Source of the DNA: Deltaproteobacteria bacterium
GTDB taxonomy: Bacteria; Desulfobacterota; Desulfobacteria; Desulfobacterales; C00003060
Direction of reading: 5' to 3'
Assembly (NCBI GenBank): GCA_019309245.1
Contig: JAFDGP010000117.1
Coordinates: 1,037-13,044, forward strand
Length of the DNA: 12,008 nucleotides
Position numbers and translations under genes: made by a program. Below, piece by piece: positions 6,217-12,008 of this stretch. Position 1 is the stretch's first letter. Every line of letters starts with the position of its first letter. Under the pieces are notes generated by a model. The model made no database searches, was not told the origin of the DNA, and saw only the letters and a program-made list of their open reading frames with translations.

Positions 6217-7455
6217 TCAGCCTTCGTACTTTTTCAACACCATCACCGCATTGTGCCCGCCAAAACCAAAGGAGTTGTTCATGGCTACATTGATCGCCGC
6301 TTGCGTGGGCTCGGTAATCACGTTGATGTCCAATTCAGGATCCGGAGTCTCGTAGTTGATCGTGGGCGGAATCATCTGTCTTTCGATAGCCAGCGCACAC
6401 ACAATCGCCTCCACGGCCCCGGCCGCGCCGATCAGGTGGCCGATCATGGATTTTGTTGAACTGATCGGCACCCTGTAGTCCCCGAACACCTCACGGATCG
6501 CAACCGCCTCAGCCCGGTCGTTCAACGGGGTGGACGTCCCGTGGGCATTGATATAATCAATGTCTTTCGGTTCAAGGCCGGCCTGTTTCAATGAATCGCG
6601 GATGGCCTTTTTGACCATGTTTGCATTCGGATCGGGCGCCGTGATGTGATAGGCGTCGGTGTTGGTCGCATAGCCCACAATCTCCGCGTAGATGCGGGCC
6701 CCCCGGGCCAAGGCGTGGTCAAGGCTCTCCAAGACCATTACCCCGGCACCCTCCCCGATGACAAAACCGTCTCGATCCTTCTCAAAAGGCCGACACGCTT
6801 TTTTGGGCTCGTCGTTTCTACGCGACAGGGCCTTCATGTTTCCAAAAGAGCTGGCGGCGATTTCGGTAAGGATGGCCTCGCTGCCGCCGGCAACCACCAC
6901 ATCGAAGTCCCCCAGGGCGATATCCTTGGCCGCATAGATCAATGCGTAGGCCCCTGTTGCGCACGCATTGGCAATACACGGGCTCGTGCCCGTCAGTCTG
7001 TTCAGAATGGCCACATAGGCATTGACCGCATTGGGCATCATCATCGGGATCAGAAACGGACTGACCCTTGAGGGATTGTTCGTCTCAATGAGTTTCCTCT
7101 TTTCTTCTTCCAGGGTCATCAGCCCCCCGATCCCCGTACCGATCATGGTACCCACATTGTCATTACGTTCACCCAGCTTCAACCCCGAATCCTTGACAGC
7201 CAGAAACGCCGCCGCAACCCCATATTGGGTAAACAGGTCCATCCGCTTGGCGTCCTTGGGCTTGATACCGAATTGTTTGGGATCAAAATCCTTGACCTCC
7301 GCACCGATTCTGGTCTTAAAAGCGGACGTATCAAACCTCGAAATCAGGTCCACCCCGCTTTCACCACGTATCAGGGCGTCCCAAAAAGCATCCTTTCCGG
7401 ACCCGACAGGCGTGACCGCACCCAGGCCCGTAATGACCACGCGTTTTCTGTTCAT
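6217..7455 (-). CDS. fabF: 3-oxoacyl-ACP synthase II
   Basis: Condenses malonyl-ACP with acyl-ACP in type II fatty-acid elongation, in the cytoplasm. The 412 residues match the usual length. The Cys-His-His triad is visible: C165 in IANACATGA, H305 in INAHGTSTPLND and H340 in SMIGHLIGAAGA. The C-terminal NNSFGFGGHNA glycine-rich loop is present. The start at 7455 is set by GGAGG eight bases upstream; a longer reading to 7494 would add 13 residues and is less likely. No acpP or fabG is adjacent, so this copy stands outside the classical fab cluster, at least on the right side. A near-consensus promoter precedes it. Confidence 0.95.
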   Translation of the reverse strand: MNRKRVVITGLGAVTPVGSGKDAFWDALIRGESGVDLISRFDTSAFKTRIGAEVKDFDPKQFGIKPKDAKRMDLFTQYGVAAAFLAVKDSGLKLGERNDNVGTMIGTGIGGLMTLEEEKRKLIETNNPSRVSPFLIPMMMPNAVNAYVAILNRLTGTSPCIANACATGAYALIYAAKDIALGDFDVVVAGGSEAILTEIAASSFGNMKALSRRNDEPKKACRPFEKDRDGFVIGEGAGVMVLESLDHALARGARIYAEIVGYATNTDAYHITAPDPNANMVKKAIRDSLKQAGLEPKDIDYINAHGTSTPLNDRAEAVAIREVFGDYRVPISSTKSMIGHLIGAAGAVEAIVCALAIERQMIPPTINYETPDPELDINVITEPTQAAINVAMNNSFGFGGHNAVMVLKKYEG

Positions 7456-7480
7456 ATGTAGCGCCTCCAAATCGTTTACT

Positions 7481-7499
7481 TCAAAAGGTCTCATTTTGA
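7481..7499. promoter_or_regulatory. Operator-like inverted repeat at the fabF start point
   Basis: TCAAAA (7481-7486) is mirrored by TTTTGA (7494-7499) around a 7-base spacer. It covers the region just downstream of the expected transcription start of fabF, where a repressor would block initiation. The binding protein is unknown. Confidence 0.4.
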
Positions 7500-7506
7500 G
7501 AATTAA

Positions 7507-7535
7507 ATCATATCAACACCATAATATCGTGTCAA
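7507..7535 (-). promoter_or_regulatory. Sigma-70 promoter of fabF
   Basis: On the minus strand TTGACA (7535-7530) and TATGAT (7512-7507) are separated by exactly 17 bases: a perfect -35 and a five-of-six -10. A second TTGACACG copy lies 12 bases further upstream (from 7547), so the -35 region is duplicated. Transcription would start near 7500, giving a leader of about 45 bases. Confidence 0.75.
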
Positions 7536-7614
7536 AAAACGTGTCAACAGAAAACGGGCATGCGCGGGGGGCCCGCCGTGTCGGCCAGACGGATCCGGGG
7601 CGGTGGATTTGGTG

Positions 7615-8232
7615 CTACAGGTGCTGACGAATCCACACCAGGACCTTGTCGAACTCCTCTCTGACCTGCGTCAGGGCCTTTGCCCGGTGGCTGACCCGAT
7701 TTTTTTCAGCGGTTGACAGCTGGGCAAAGGTCTTTTTCAGCGGCGGATAGAAAAAAACAGGATCATATCCGAACCCGTTGTCCCCGACTGGCGATTCTGT
7801 AATGAGCCCTTCGCAACGGCCTTCATAGGTCAGCGCGACGCCCGCAGGAACAGCAATAGAGATCACGCAGGTAAAAGCGGCCGCCCGATTCGACACCCCT
7901 TGCATGTCTTTGAGCAACTTGGCATTGTTTTCCTCATCCGTGGCCTGTGGTCCGGCGTATCGTGCGGATCGCACCCCGGGGGCACCGCCCAGTGCCTCTA
8001 CCTCAAGGCCGGAGTCATCGGCCAGGGCGGCAACCCCCAGCATCCTGGCCGTAAAAGAGGCCTTCTTAAAGGCGTTGTCGTCAAAGGTCAGGCCGTCTTC
8101 TTCAATCTCCGGTATTTTACCAAAGTCGTTCAGATCTTTGATTTCTACGGGAAAATCCTCCAGCAGCGCCCTGATTTCCCTGGTCTTTCCGGAATTCCTT
8201 GTCGCAAGCACAAGCCACTGTTTCATGGTCAC
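7615..8232 (-). CDS. rdgB: dITP/XTP pyrophosphatase (RdgB/HAM1)
   Basis: Hydrolyses non-canonical purine triphosphates (dITP, XTP) to monophosphates and so keeps them out of DNA and RNA. The 205 residues carry all family motifs: LATRNSGKTREI (9-20), the acidic ADDSGLEVEALGGAPGVRSARY (71-92) with catalytic D72/D73, GDNGFGYDPVF (150-160) and KNRVSHRAKAL (177-187). The start is GTG at 8232, overlapping the MFS stop by four bases (GTGA) with GGGAG six bases upstream; an ATG two codons later is also possible. The overlap implies translational coupling to the transporter gene. Confidence 0.95.
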   Translation of the reverse strand: MTMKQWLVLATRNSGKTREIRALLEDFPVEIKDLNDFGKIPEIEEDGLTFDDNAFKKASFTARMLGVAALADDSGLEVEALGGAPGVRSARYAGPQATDEENNAKLLKDMQGVSNRAAAFTCVISIAVPAGVALTYEGRCEGLITESPVGDNGFGYDPVFFYPPLKKTFAQLSTAEKNRVSHRAKALTQVREEFDKVLVWIRQHL

Positions 8233-9383
8233 GGTCTGCTCCCGGCGCGTGAAGTTGCGCGATAAATAAAAGCGATTGAAGCGAGAGCAAATACCATACT
8301 TCCGTTCACAATAAAAGGCATTTTATATCCCCAGTGCTGGTTGAGCCAGCCGGACACGGCCGCAAACACAAAGATGGCCAGGGTTCTGACAAAAAAGACG
8401 AGTCCCGAATTTCCCCCGAGACGCGATGACGGAAAAAACCGCGCGGTCAGCACATCGGCCTCCAGAATGCACAGGGTGTCGCCGGCCGTGTGGGCCATTC
8501 GGATGGCAAGCAGGCTCCAAAAAGAATACGCAAAGACCGTGATCACCTGAAAACAACTGGAGATCAAGAGCCCGATCAAAAGCAATCCAAAGACCTGTCG
8601 CCTCCTGTCGGCGACCACCCCGGCAAACGGGACCAGGAGGGCCATCCACGTTCCGAGCCCGAAAAAGACCATGCCGATTTCTTGCTTGCTGAGTCCGACA
8701 TTATGTTGCATGAACAGGCTGATGCTGGTCTGTTCAGCGCCAAAATGGGTTCCCAGTACAAAGACCACGGCCATCAGAAACAGCGCATCCGGATTCCTGA
8801 TATCCCGGTTGTAGTCTTTAAAGGTAAAGACCACCGGAGGGGCGTCTTTTAAAAAAAGGGTGCTCACGAAAATGCCGGCCGACAACCCCAGGGCCACCTT
8901 GATCATGGCCGGTGCACCCAAGGCGGCATACACCTGTCCGCCGATCAAGGGACCCACTGCAAAGCCGAGGTATCCGCCCAGTTGAAGAAAGGCGACCTTC
9001 TTGCCCCGGCCTGAAGGCTCGATCAGCTTGAGGTACAAAGACATCAGGACCACGCGGATGGTCGCCGCGCCCACACCGCCCAGGATCATCGCAAGGCAGA
9101 TCCGAACAAAGTCCTGGAACATAATCAGCATGACAAAGTAGGTCGCGTAAAAAGCCGTTGCCAGGACCAGGGTCCTTTTGGCGGAAAAATAGTCGGAAAA
9201 CACGCCAAACGGCAGGACCAAGATCAAGCTGGCCAGGGAGTTCAGACCGATGGCAAAACCGATTTGTCCATCACTGAAATGGTATGCCTTCAGGACGAGA
9301 GGCAGGTAGGCCAGAACCATCCAAAAGGATAAAAAATACAACAGGTAGACTGTAAAAAACAGGGCCGATCGGGACCGCGTCAT
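8229..9383 (-). CDS. MFS transporter
   Basis: A 384-residue inner-membrane protein with about twelve hydrophobic segments in two halves. The major facilitator motif A is at 60-70 (GVFSDYFSAKR), and its counterpart in the second half is at 255-263 (GVVADRRRQ). The half-to-half loop contains KDYNRDIRNPDA (189-200). The substrate cannot be told; the general shape is that of drug/metabolite efflux or sugar-type MFS. The ATG at 9383 has only a weak ribosome-binding site. It lies 31 bases after hisA and overlaps rdgB by four bases, so the three genes are probably one operon, though no shared pathway is evident. Confidence 0.9.
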   Translation of the reverse strand: MTRSRSALFFTVYLLYFLSFWMVLAYLPLVLKAYHFSDGQIGFAIGLNSLASLILVLPFGVFSDYFSAKRTLVLATAFYATYFVMLIMFQDFVRICLAMILGGVGAATIRVVLMSLYLKLIEPSGRGKKVAFLQLGGYLGFAVGPLIGGQVYAALGAPAMIKVALGLSAGIFVSTLFLKDAPPVVFTFKDYNRDIRNPDALFLMAVVFVLGTHFGAEQTSISLFMQHNVGLSKQEIGMVFFGLGTWMALLVPFAGVVADRRRQVFGLLLIGLLISSCFQVITVFAYSFWSLLAIRMAHTAGDTLCILEADVLTARFFPSSRLGGNSGLVFFVRTLAIFVFAAVSGWLNQHWGYKMPFIVNGSMVFALASIAFIYRATSRAGSRP

Positions 9384-9414
9384 GTCAACTCGTCAACTCC
9401 GGGACGGGCTCCGG

Positions 9415-10227
9415 CTAGTTTCCATCCGTAAGTGGCCCTTTCCCCTCTGGGCAGCGTTGTGCGCGGATTTCCGCCCGGTGCCACGCTACGACCTCCCGGT
9501 ACGGGATATGCCCCCCAAAGATATCCAGGGCGCTCCCGATGGTCAGATCCACACGACCCTTTCCCAGGGCCTTCACGCGGTCAAGGTCGGACAGAGCCTT
9601 CGCCCCACCCGCATAGGTGACCGGCACCGGAGACCACTCCCCCAGAATTTTCACCAGGGGCTCCTCAATACCGGCCCGTTTTCCTTCCACATCCACCCCG
9701 TGCACCAGGAATTCATCACAATACTGCGCTAGAGTTTCAAGCGTCTCCCGGGTAATGGACACGTCGGAAAAGCGCTGCCACCGGTCCGTCACCACCCGGT
9801 ATGCGCCCGCACGCCTCCTGCAACTCAGATCCAGGACAAGACGCCTCTTTCCGACCAGCCGGCACAAGTCCTTCAGCCGTTGGGTATCCACCCGTCCCTG
9901 CCGGAAAACATAAGAAGTCACAATCACATGGCTGGCGCCGGCATCCAGGTATTGCCTTGCGTTGTCCGTCGTAATACCACCGCCCGCCTGAAGCCCTCCG
10001 GGAAAGGCGGAAAGTGCGGACATGGCCGCCTGTTCATTTCCAGGCCCAAGACAAATCACGTGTCCACCGGTGAGCCTGTCCTCGCGGTACATCCGGGCGT
10101 AGTCGGCGGCGGAGCGGAGGGTCTCAAAATTCGTTTGAAGCCCCTCGAGGTCACCGTCTCTCAGGGTGCTTCCCACGATCTGAACCACCCGCCCCCCCTT
10201 TAAATCAATGCATGGTCTAAATCGCAC
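9415..10227 (-). CDS. hisA: ProFAR isomerase, eukaryotic HIS6 type
   Basis: Converts ProFAR to PRFAR in histidine synthesis. The 270 residues fit the eukaryotic-type branch (yeast HIS6, plant HISN3, TIGR02129) rather than ordinary bacterial HisA: MRFRPCIDLKGGRVVQIVGS at the N-terminus, VLDLSCRRRAG in mid-protein, GVDVEGKRAGIEEPLV (177-192) and GSALDIFGG (231-239). The two expected catalytic aspartates are D8 and D133. Phosphate-binding glycines are in AGGGIT (81-86) and YAGGAK (205-210). The start is GTG at 10227 with AAGAGG about seven bases upstream. It leads the hisA-MFS-rdgB cluster; no other his gene is in view. It is short for the family by no more than a few residues. Confidence 0.9.
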   Translation of the reverse strand: MRFRPCIDLKGGRVVQIVGSTLRDGDLEGLQTNFETLRSAADYARMYREDRLTGGHVICLGPGNEQAAMSALSAFPGGLQAGGGITTDNARQYLDAGASHVIVTSYVFRQGRVDTQRLKDLCRLVGKRRLVLDLSCRRRAGAYRVVTDRWQRFSDVSITRETLETLAQYCDEFLVHGVDVEGKRAGIEEPLVKILGEWSPVPVTYAGGAKALSDLDRVKALGKGRVDLTIGSALDIFGGHIPYREVVAWHRAEIRAQRCPEGKGPLTDGN

Positions 10228-10320
10228 GTCCTGGCCTCTTACGATCCGCTACGACCGTCAGAACTGTGACCCTTTTACCACCCTCGTCTGGGAAAAAACA
10301 TTGATTTTCCAGCAAGCAAC

Positions 10321-10339
10321 GATTAAGGCGGACTTAATC
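10321..10339. repeat. 7-bp inverted repeat, operator-like
   Basis: GATTAAG (10321-10327) and CTTAATC (10333-10339) are perfect mirrors around GCGGA. It lies about 95 bases upstream of the hisA start and could be a dimeric regulator site. Confidence 0.35.
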
Positions 10340-10413
10340 AGCGCCCCCGGTAGAACTGGTGGTATAAGGACGGCCCCTGAAGGGGGGCTCAACACCAAAG
10401 TTCTTCCGATGGT

Positions 10414-10470
10414 CCCTGAATCCGTGCACCAGCCACCGGCTTTGCCGGTGGCTGGTGCACGGATTCAGGG
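10414..10470. repeat. Perfect 27-bp hairpin with 3-base loop
   Basis: Positions 10414-10440 are the exact reverse complement of 10444-10470, with TTT between them: no mismatch in 27 pairs. The inner part is CCACCGGC-TTT-GCCGGTGG. On the plus strand the stem is followed by TTTC only, so it is much longer than a normal terminator and lacks its T run. It may be a palindromic mobile element, a fold-back duplication, or a structured RNA. Confidence 0.85.
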
Positions 10471-10543
10471 TTTCTAACATCGAACCGAACGGATTTCAAC
10501 ATGATTGGCTCCGCCCACAAAGAGCTTTGTGCAACCCACTGCT

Positions 10544-10659
10544 GGCCGTCGGGTCGTTTTGCCGAAAGGCGATATGCCGATTCCGCCTTAGGCGGAGCAC
10601 GGCCTTCCGCAAAACCCGGCCTGGATCATATCGCCTTGAGGGAAAACGACCCGACGGCC
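10544..10659. repeat. Large imperfect inverted repeat with nested hairpin
   Basis: The 33-base arms 10544-10576 and 10627-10659 pair at 30 positions: 17 outer pairs (GGCCGTCGGGTCGTTTT), a small internal loop, then 11 inner pairs (AAGGCGATATG). The 50-base interior contains another palindrome, TCCGCCT-T-AGGCGGA. Flanks continue to pair imperfectly on both sides (GTGC..CCCACTGC against GCAGCTGGGCAC). The shape resembles a miniature inverted-repeat element or a structured RNA. Confidence 0.75.
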
Positions 10660-10751
10660 AAGCAGCTGGGCACGCAGATGCTTCCCTGAAAGCAAGTGCA
10701 ACGAGTTTTGCAAAGGTCTCCCACAGGTGATCCTGAAAGGGTGTTTTTCGC

Positions 10752-12008
10752 GTGCAAGACAAAATCACGCAAAGCCGGAATCCGCTAAAAGGTCTGGCGG
10801 GAGATTATTTCCAATATGTGGCCGGCTGCTTTCCGATCATGTGTGCAAGCGACGAGTTTCACTGGGTGCCTCGGGCACAGGCCGCCGCGCGGTATCCGAA
10901 CCGAATCGACGATCTGTCCCGGGCTGCGGTGGAGGAATGTGTTGACACCTTGCGCCGGTTTCAAAAAGAGGCCCAAGATCTGGCTCGCACCCAAAAGGAC
11001 CTGGAAAGACGCATGGACCTCGGGCTACTCGTCTCCAGCATCTCAGCGCTGTTGATGGATCTGACCACCAGGGCCTCCTGGCGCCACAACCCGTTACTTT
11101 ATTTAAAAATCGCCTTTATCGGGCTCGAACAGGCTGTAACGGCGAATCCCTCAACGGCCGGGGTGTGGAGGGACAGCATTGTGGCGCGACTGCATGGCAT
11201 GGAAGGCCTCTTTGCACAGGCCATGAACAACCTCAACGACGTGCCCGCCCATCATCTCCAAAGCGCCTTGGCCATGATGCGTGATGGGAATGCCTATTTG
11301 GCTGAGCTCGCCCGAGCATGGGAGCGGCAAGGCAATCGAAGGGCGCTTCATGCTGCCCGCAAGGCCGATGCGGCTTTGAAGGTCTTCGGCCAATTTTTAA
11401 AGGCGTTACCACCTGTTTGCCGGGTGGCCGCCGATTCGGGGCAAACCGCCGCCGTGTTGCAGGAAACGCTCACGAAGCAATTCTTGTGTCCGAGGCCGCT
11501 TCAACAGATCCTGGAAATCGCGCATGAGGAATGGCAGAACTGTCTGGACGAACTGGAAAGGCTTCAGGCATGCATTGATCCCGGCAGGTCGTGGCAACGG
11601 ATCTATGTAGAATACCAGCCGCCTGAGACTGCGGGAACCGATCTGTTTACCCTGTACAGCCGGGAGATAGGGCTTCTGAGACAATTTTTCACGGGCTGCG
11701 GCTTGGCCCAGGACCCCACGCCCCTGGAGTTGCGGGAAACCCCCGTGTTCTTGCGCTCAGTTCGGGGTTCAGGCTCGTTTAGCGCAGCCCTTGGTGCCGG
11801 TAGCCACGACAAAGACTTTTTTTACCTGACCACCCACCTACCTGAAACGCCGGGCGAGCAGCGTCCTGAGGGGCTAAAAAAGCGCCTTCATCGCGAATAT
11901 CGGTTCTTGTGCGCCCACGAGACCTTCCCGGGGCATCACCTGTTGGACACCATTCGCAGACGGCTCGCCAATCCTGTGCGCCGACAGATCGAGTCCCCTC
12001 TCTTTTAC
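10752..12008 (+). CDS. DUF885 family putative metallopeptidase, 3' end missing
   Basis: The frame is open from the GTG at 10752 to the window edge, 419 codons, and is cut in the middle of the protein's C-terminal part. Residues 389-396 read HETFPGHH, the His/Glu motif of the DUF885 family, thought to bind zinc; ETPVFLRS (about 334-341) is a second family landmark, and the last residues seen, ESPLFY, are those that usually precede EGW. The N-terminal part is mostly helical, with YFQYVAGCFPIMCASDEFHW near 19-38. Members are taken to be peptidases or other hydrolases, with few characterised. No signal peptide is seen. A TGA lies five codons upstream of the GTG, which is thus the first usable start; AAGG stands about 11 bases before it, a poor spacing. 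It faces away from hisA. Confidence 0.85.
   Translation, partial: MQDKITQSRNPLKGLAGDYFQYVAGCFPIMCASDEFHWVPRAQAAARYPNRIDDLSRAAVEECVDTLRRFQKEAQDLARTQKDLERRMDLGLLVSSISALLMDLTTRASWRHNPLLYLKIAFIGLEQAVTANPSTAGVWRDSIVARLHGMEGLFAQAMNNLNDVPAHHLQSALAMMRDGNAYLAELARAWERQGNRRALHAARKADAALKVFGQFLKALPPVCRVAADSGQTAAVLQETLTKQFLCPRPLQQILEIAHEEWQNCLDELERLQACIDPGRSWQRIYVEYQPPETAGTDLFTLYSREIGLLRQFFTGCGLAQDPTPLELRETPVFLRSVRGSGSFSAALGAGSHDKDFFYLTTHLPETPGEQRPEGLKKRLHREYRFLCAHETFPGHHLLDTIRRRLANPVRRQIESPLFY

Larger units (their letters stand above)
10228..10751. other. Divergent intergenic region rich in palindromes
   Basis: 524 bases between hisA (minus) and the DUF885 gene (plus) with no credible gene. It holds a 7-bp inverted repeat, a GC-rich stem at 10374-10387, a perfect 27-bp hairpin and a large imperfect inverted repeat, entered separately. 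Promoters for both flanking genes must lie here, but I see no convincing -35/-10 pair. The long open frames across 10455-10768 follow the palindrome and read alike on both strands, which argues against coding. Confidence 0.6.

Noticed and set aside
7564..7576. GCGGG-GGG-CCCGC stem after rdgB as a terminator
   Set aside because: Short stem, and the only T run (four T) starts eight or more bases away; possible but not supported.
7022..7627. 201-codon open frame on the plus strand
   Set aside because: Antisense to fabF and its promoter; low-complexity product.
10455..10768. Open frames on both strands of the palindromic gap
   Set aside because: Both strands give similar Arg-rich text because of the inverted repeat, with no domain or good start.
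1..12008. CRISPR array, tRNA, rRNA, transposase or phage genes
   Set aside because: I found no regular spacer-repeat array, no tRNA-like cloverleaf and no mobile-element protein in any frame.

Overview
The window reads as a stretch of chromosome from a moderately GC-rich anaerobic proteobacterium-like organism, most plausibly a Desulfobacterota (former Deltaproteobacteria) member. This rests on general gene style, two radical SAM proteins, many non-ATG starts, a eukaryotic-type HisA, and intergenic repeats of a kind I associate with that group. It is an inference; no rRNA or other taxonomic marker is present. Nearly all genes lie on the minus strand. The exceptions are a LOG-like gene at 5705-6160 and a truncated DUF885 gene that runs off the right edge.

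Layout, left to right. 1-287: no gene, only nested inverted repeats. 288-3085 (minus, read right to left): a LysE-type exporter, a small helical protein with an R-x4-H (HEPN-like) motif, a tiny Cys-containing protein and a divergent radical SAM protein, closely spaced and probably co-transcribed. 3086-3295: no gene recognised. 3296-3544: a membrane-anchored zinc-ribbon protein. 3658-3879: rpsU (bS21) with a TTG start, a leader hairpin, and a good intrinsic terminator just upstream that ends the preceding gene. 4051-5400: a cobalamin-binding-type radical SAM protein. 5401-5704: a 304-base gap with an octamer repeat / inverted repeat built on TTTCGTGC, and possible promoter sites. 5705-6160 (plus): a LOG/TIGR00725-like nucleotide-binding protein, convergent with fabF. 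6217-7455 (minus): fabF with a near-consensus sigma-70 promoter. 7615-10227 (minus, read right to left): hisA (eukaryotic HIS6 type), an MFS transporter and rdgB, a tight cluster in which MFS and rdgB overlap by four bases. 10228-10751: a 524-base divergent intergenic region with unusually strong palindromes. 10752-12008 (plus): the first 419 codons of a DUF885 putative metallopeptidase.

The housekeeping content is clear: translation (rpsU), fatty-acid elongation (fabF), histidine synthesis (hisA) and nucleotide-pool cleaning (rdgB). The least ordinary features are the palindrome bank at 10321-10659, the eukaryotic-type HisA, the rpsU leader, and the exporter/HEPN-like/Cys-protein/radical SAM cluster. 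I see no CRISPR array, tRNA, rRNA, transposase or phage gene, and nothing I can defend as a complete new system.
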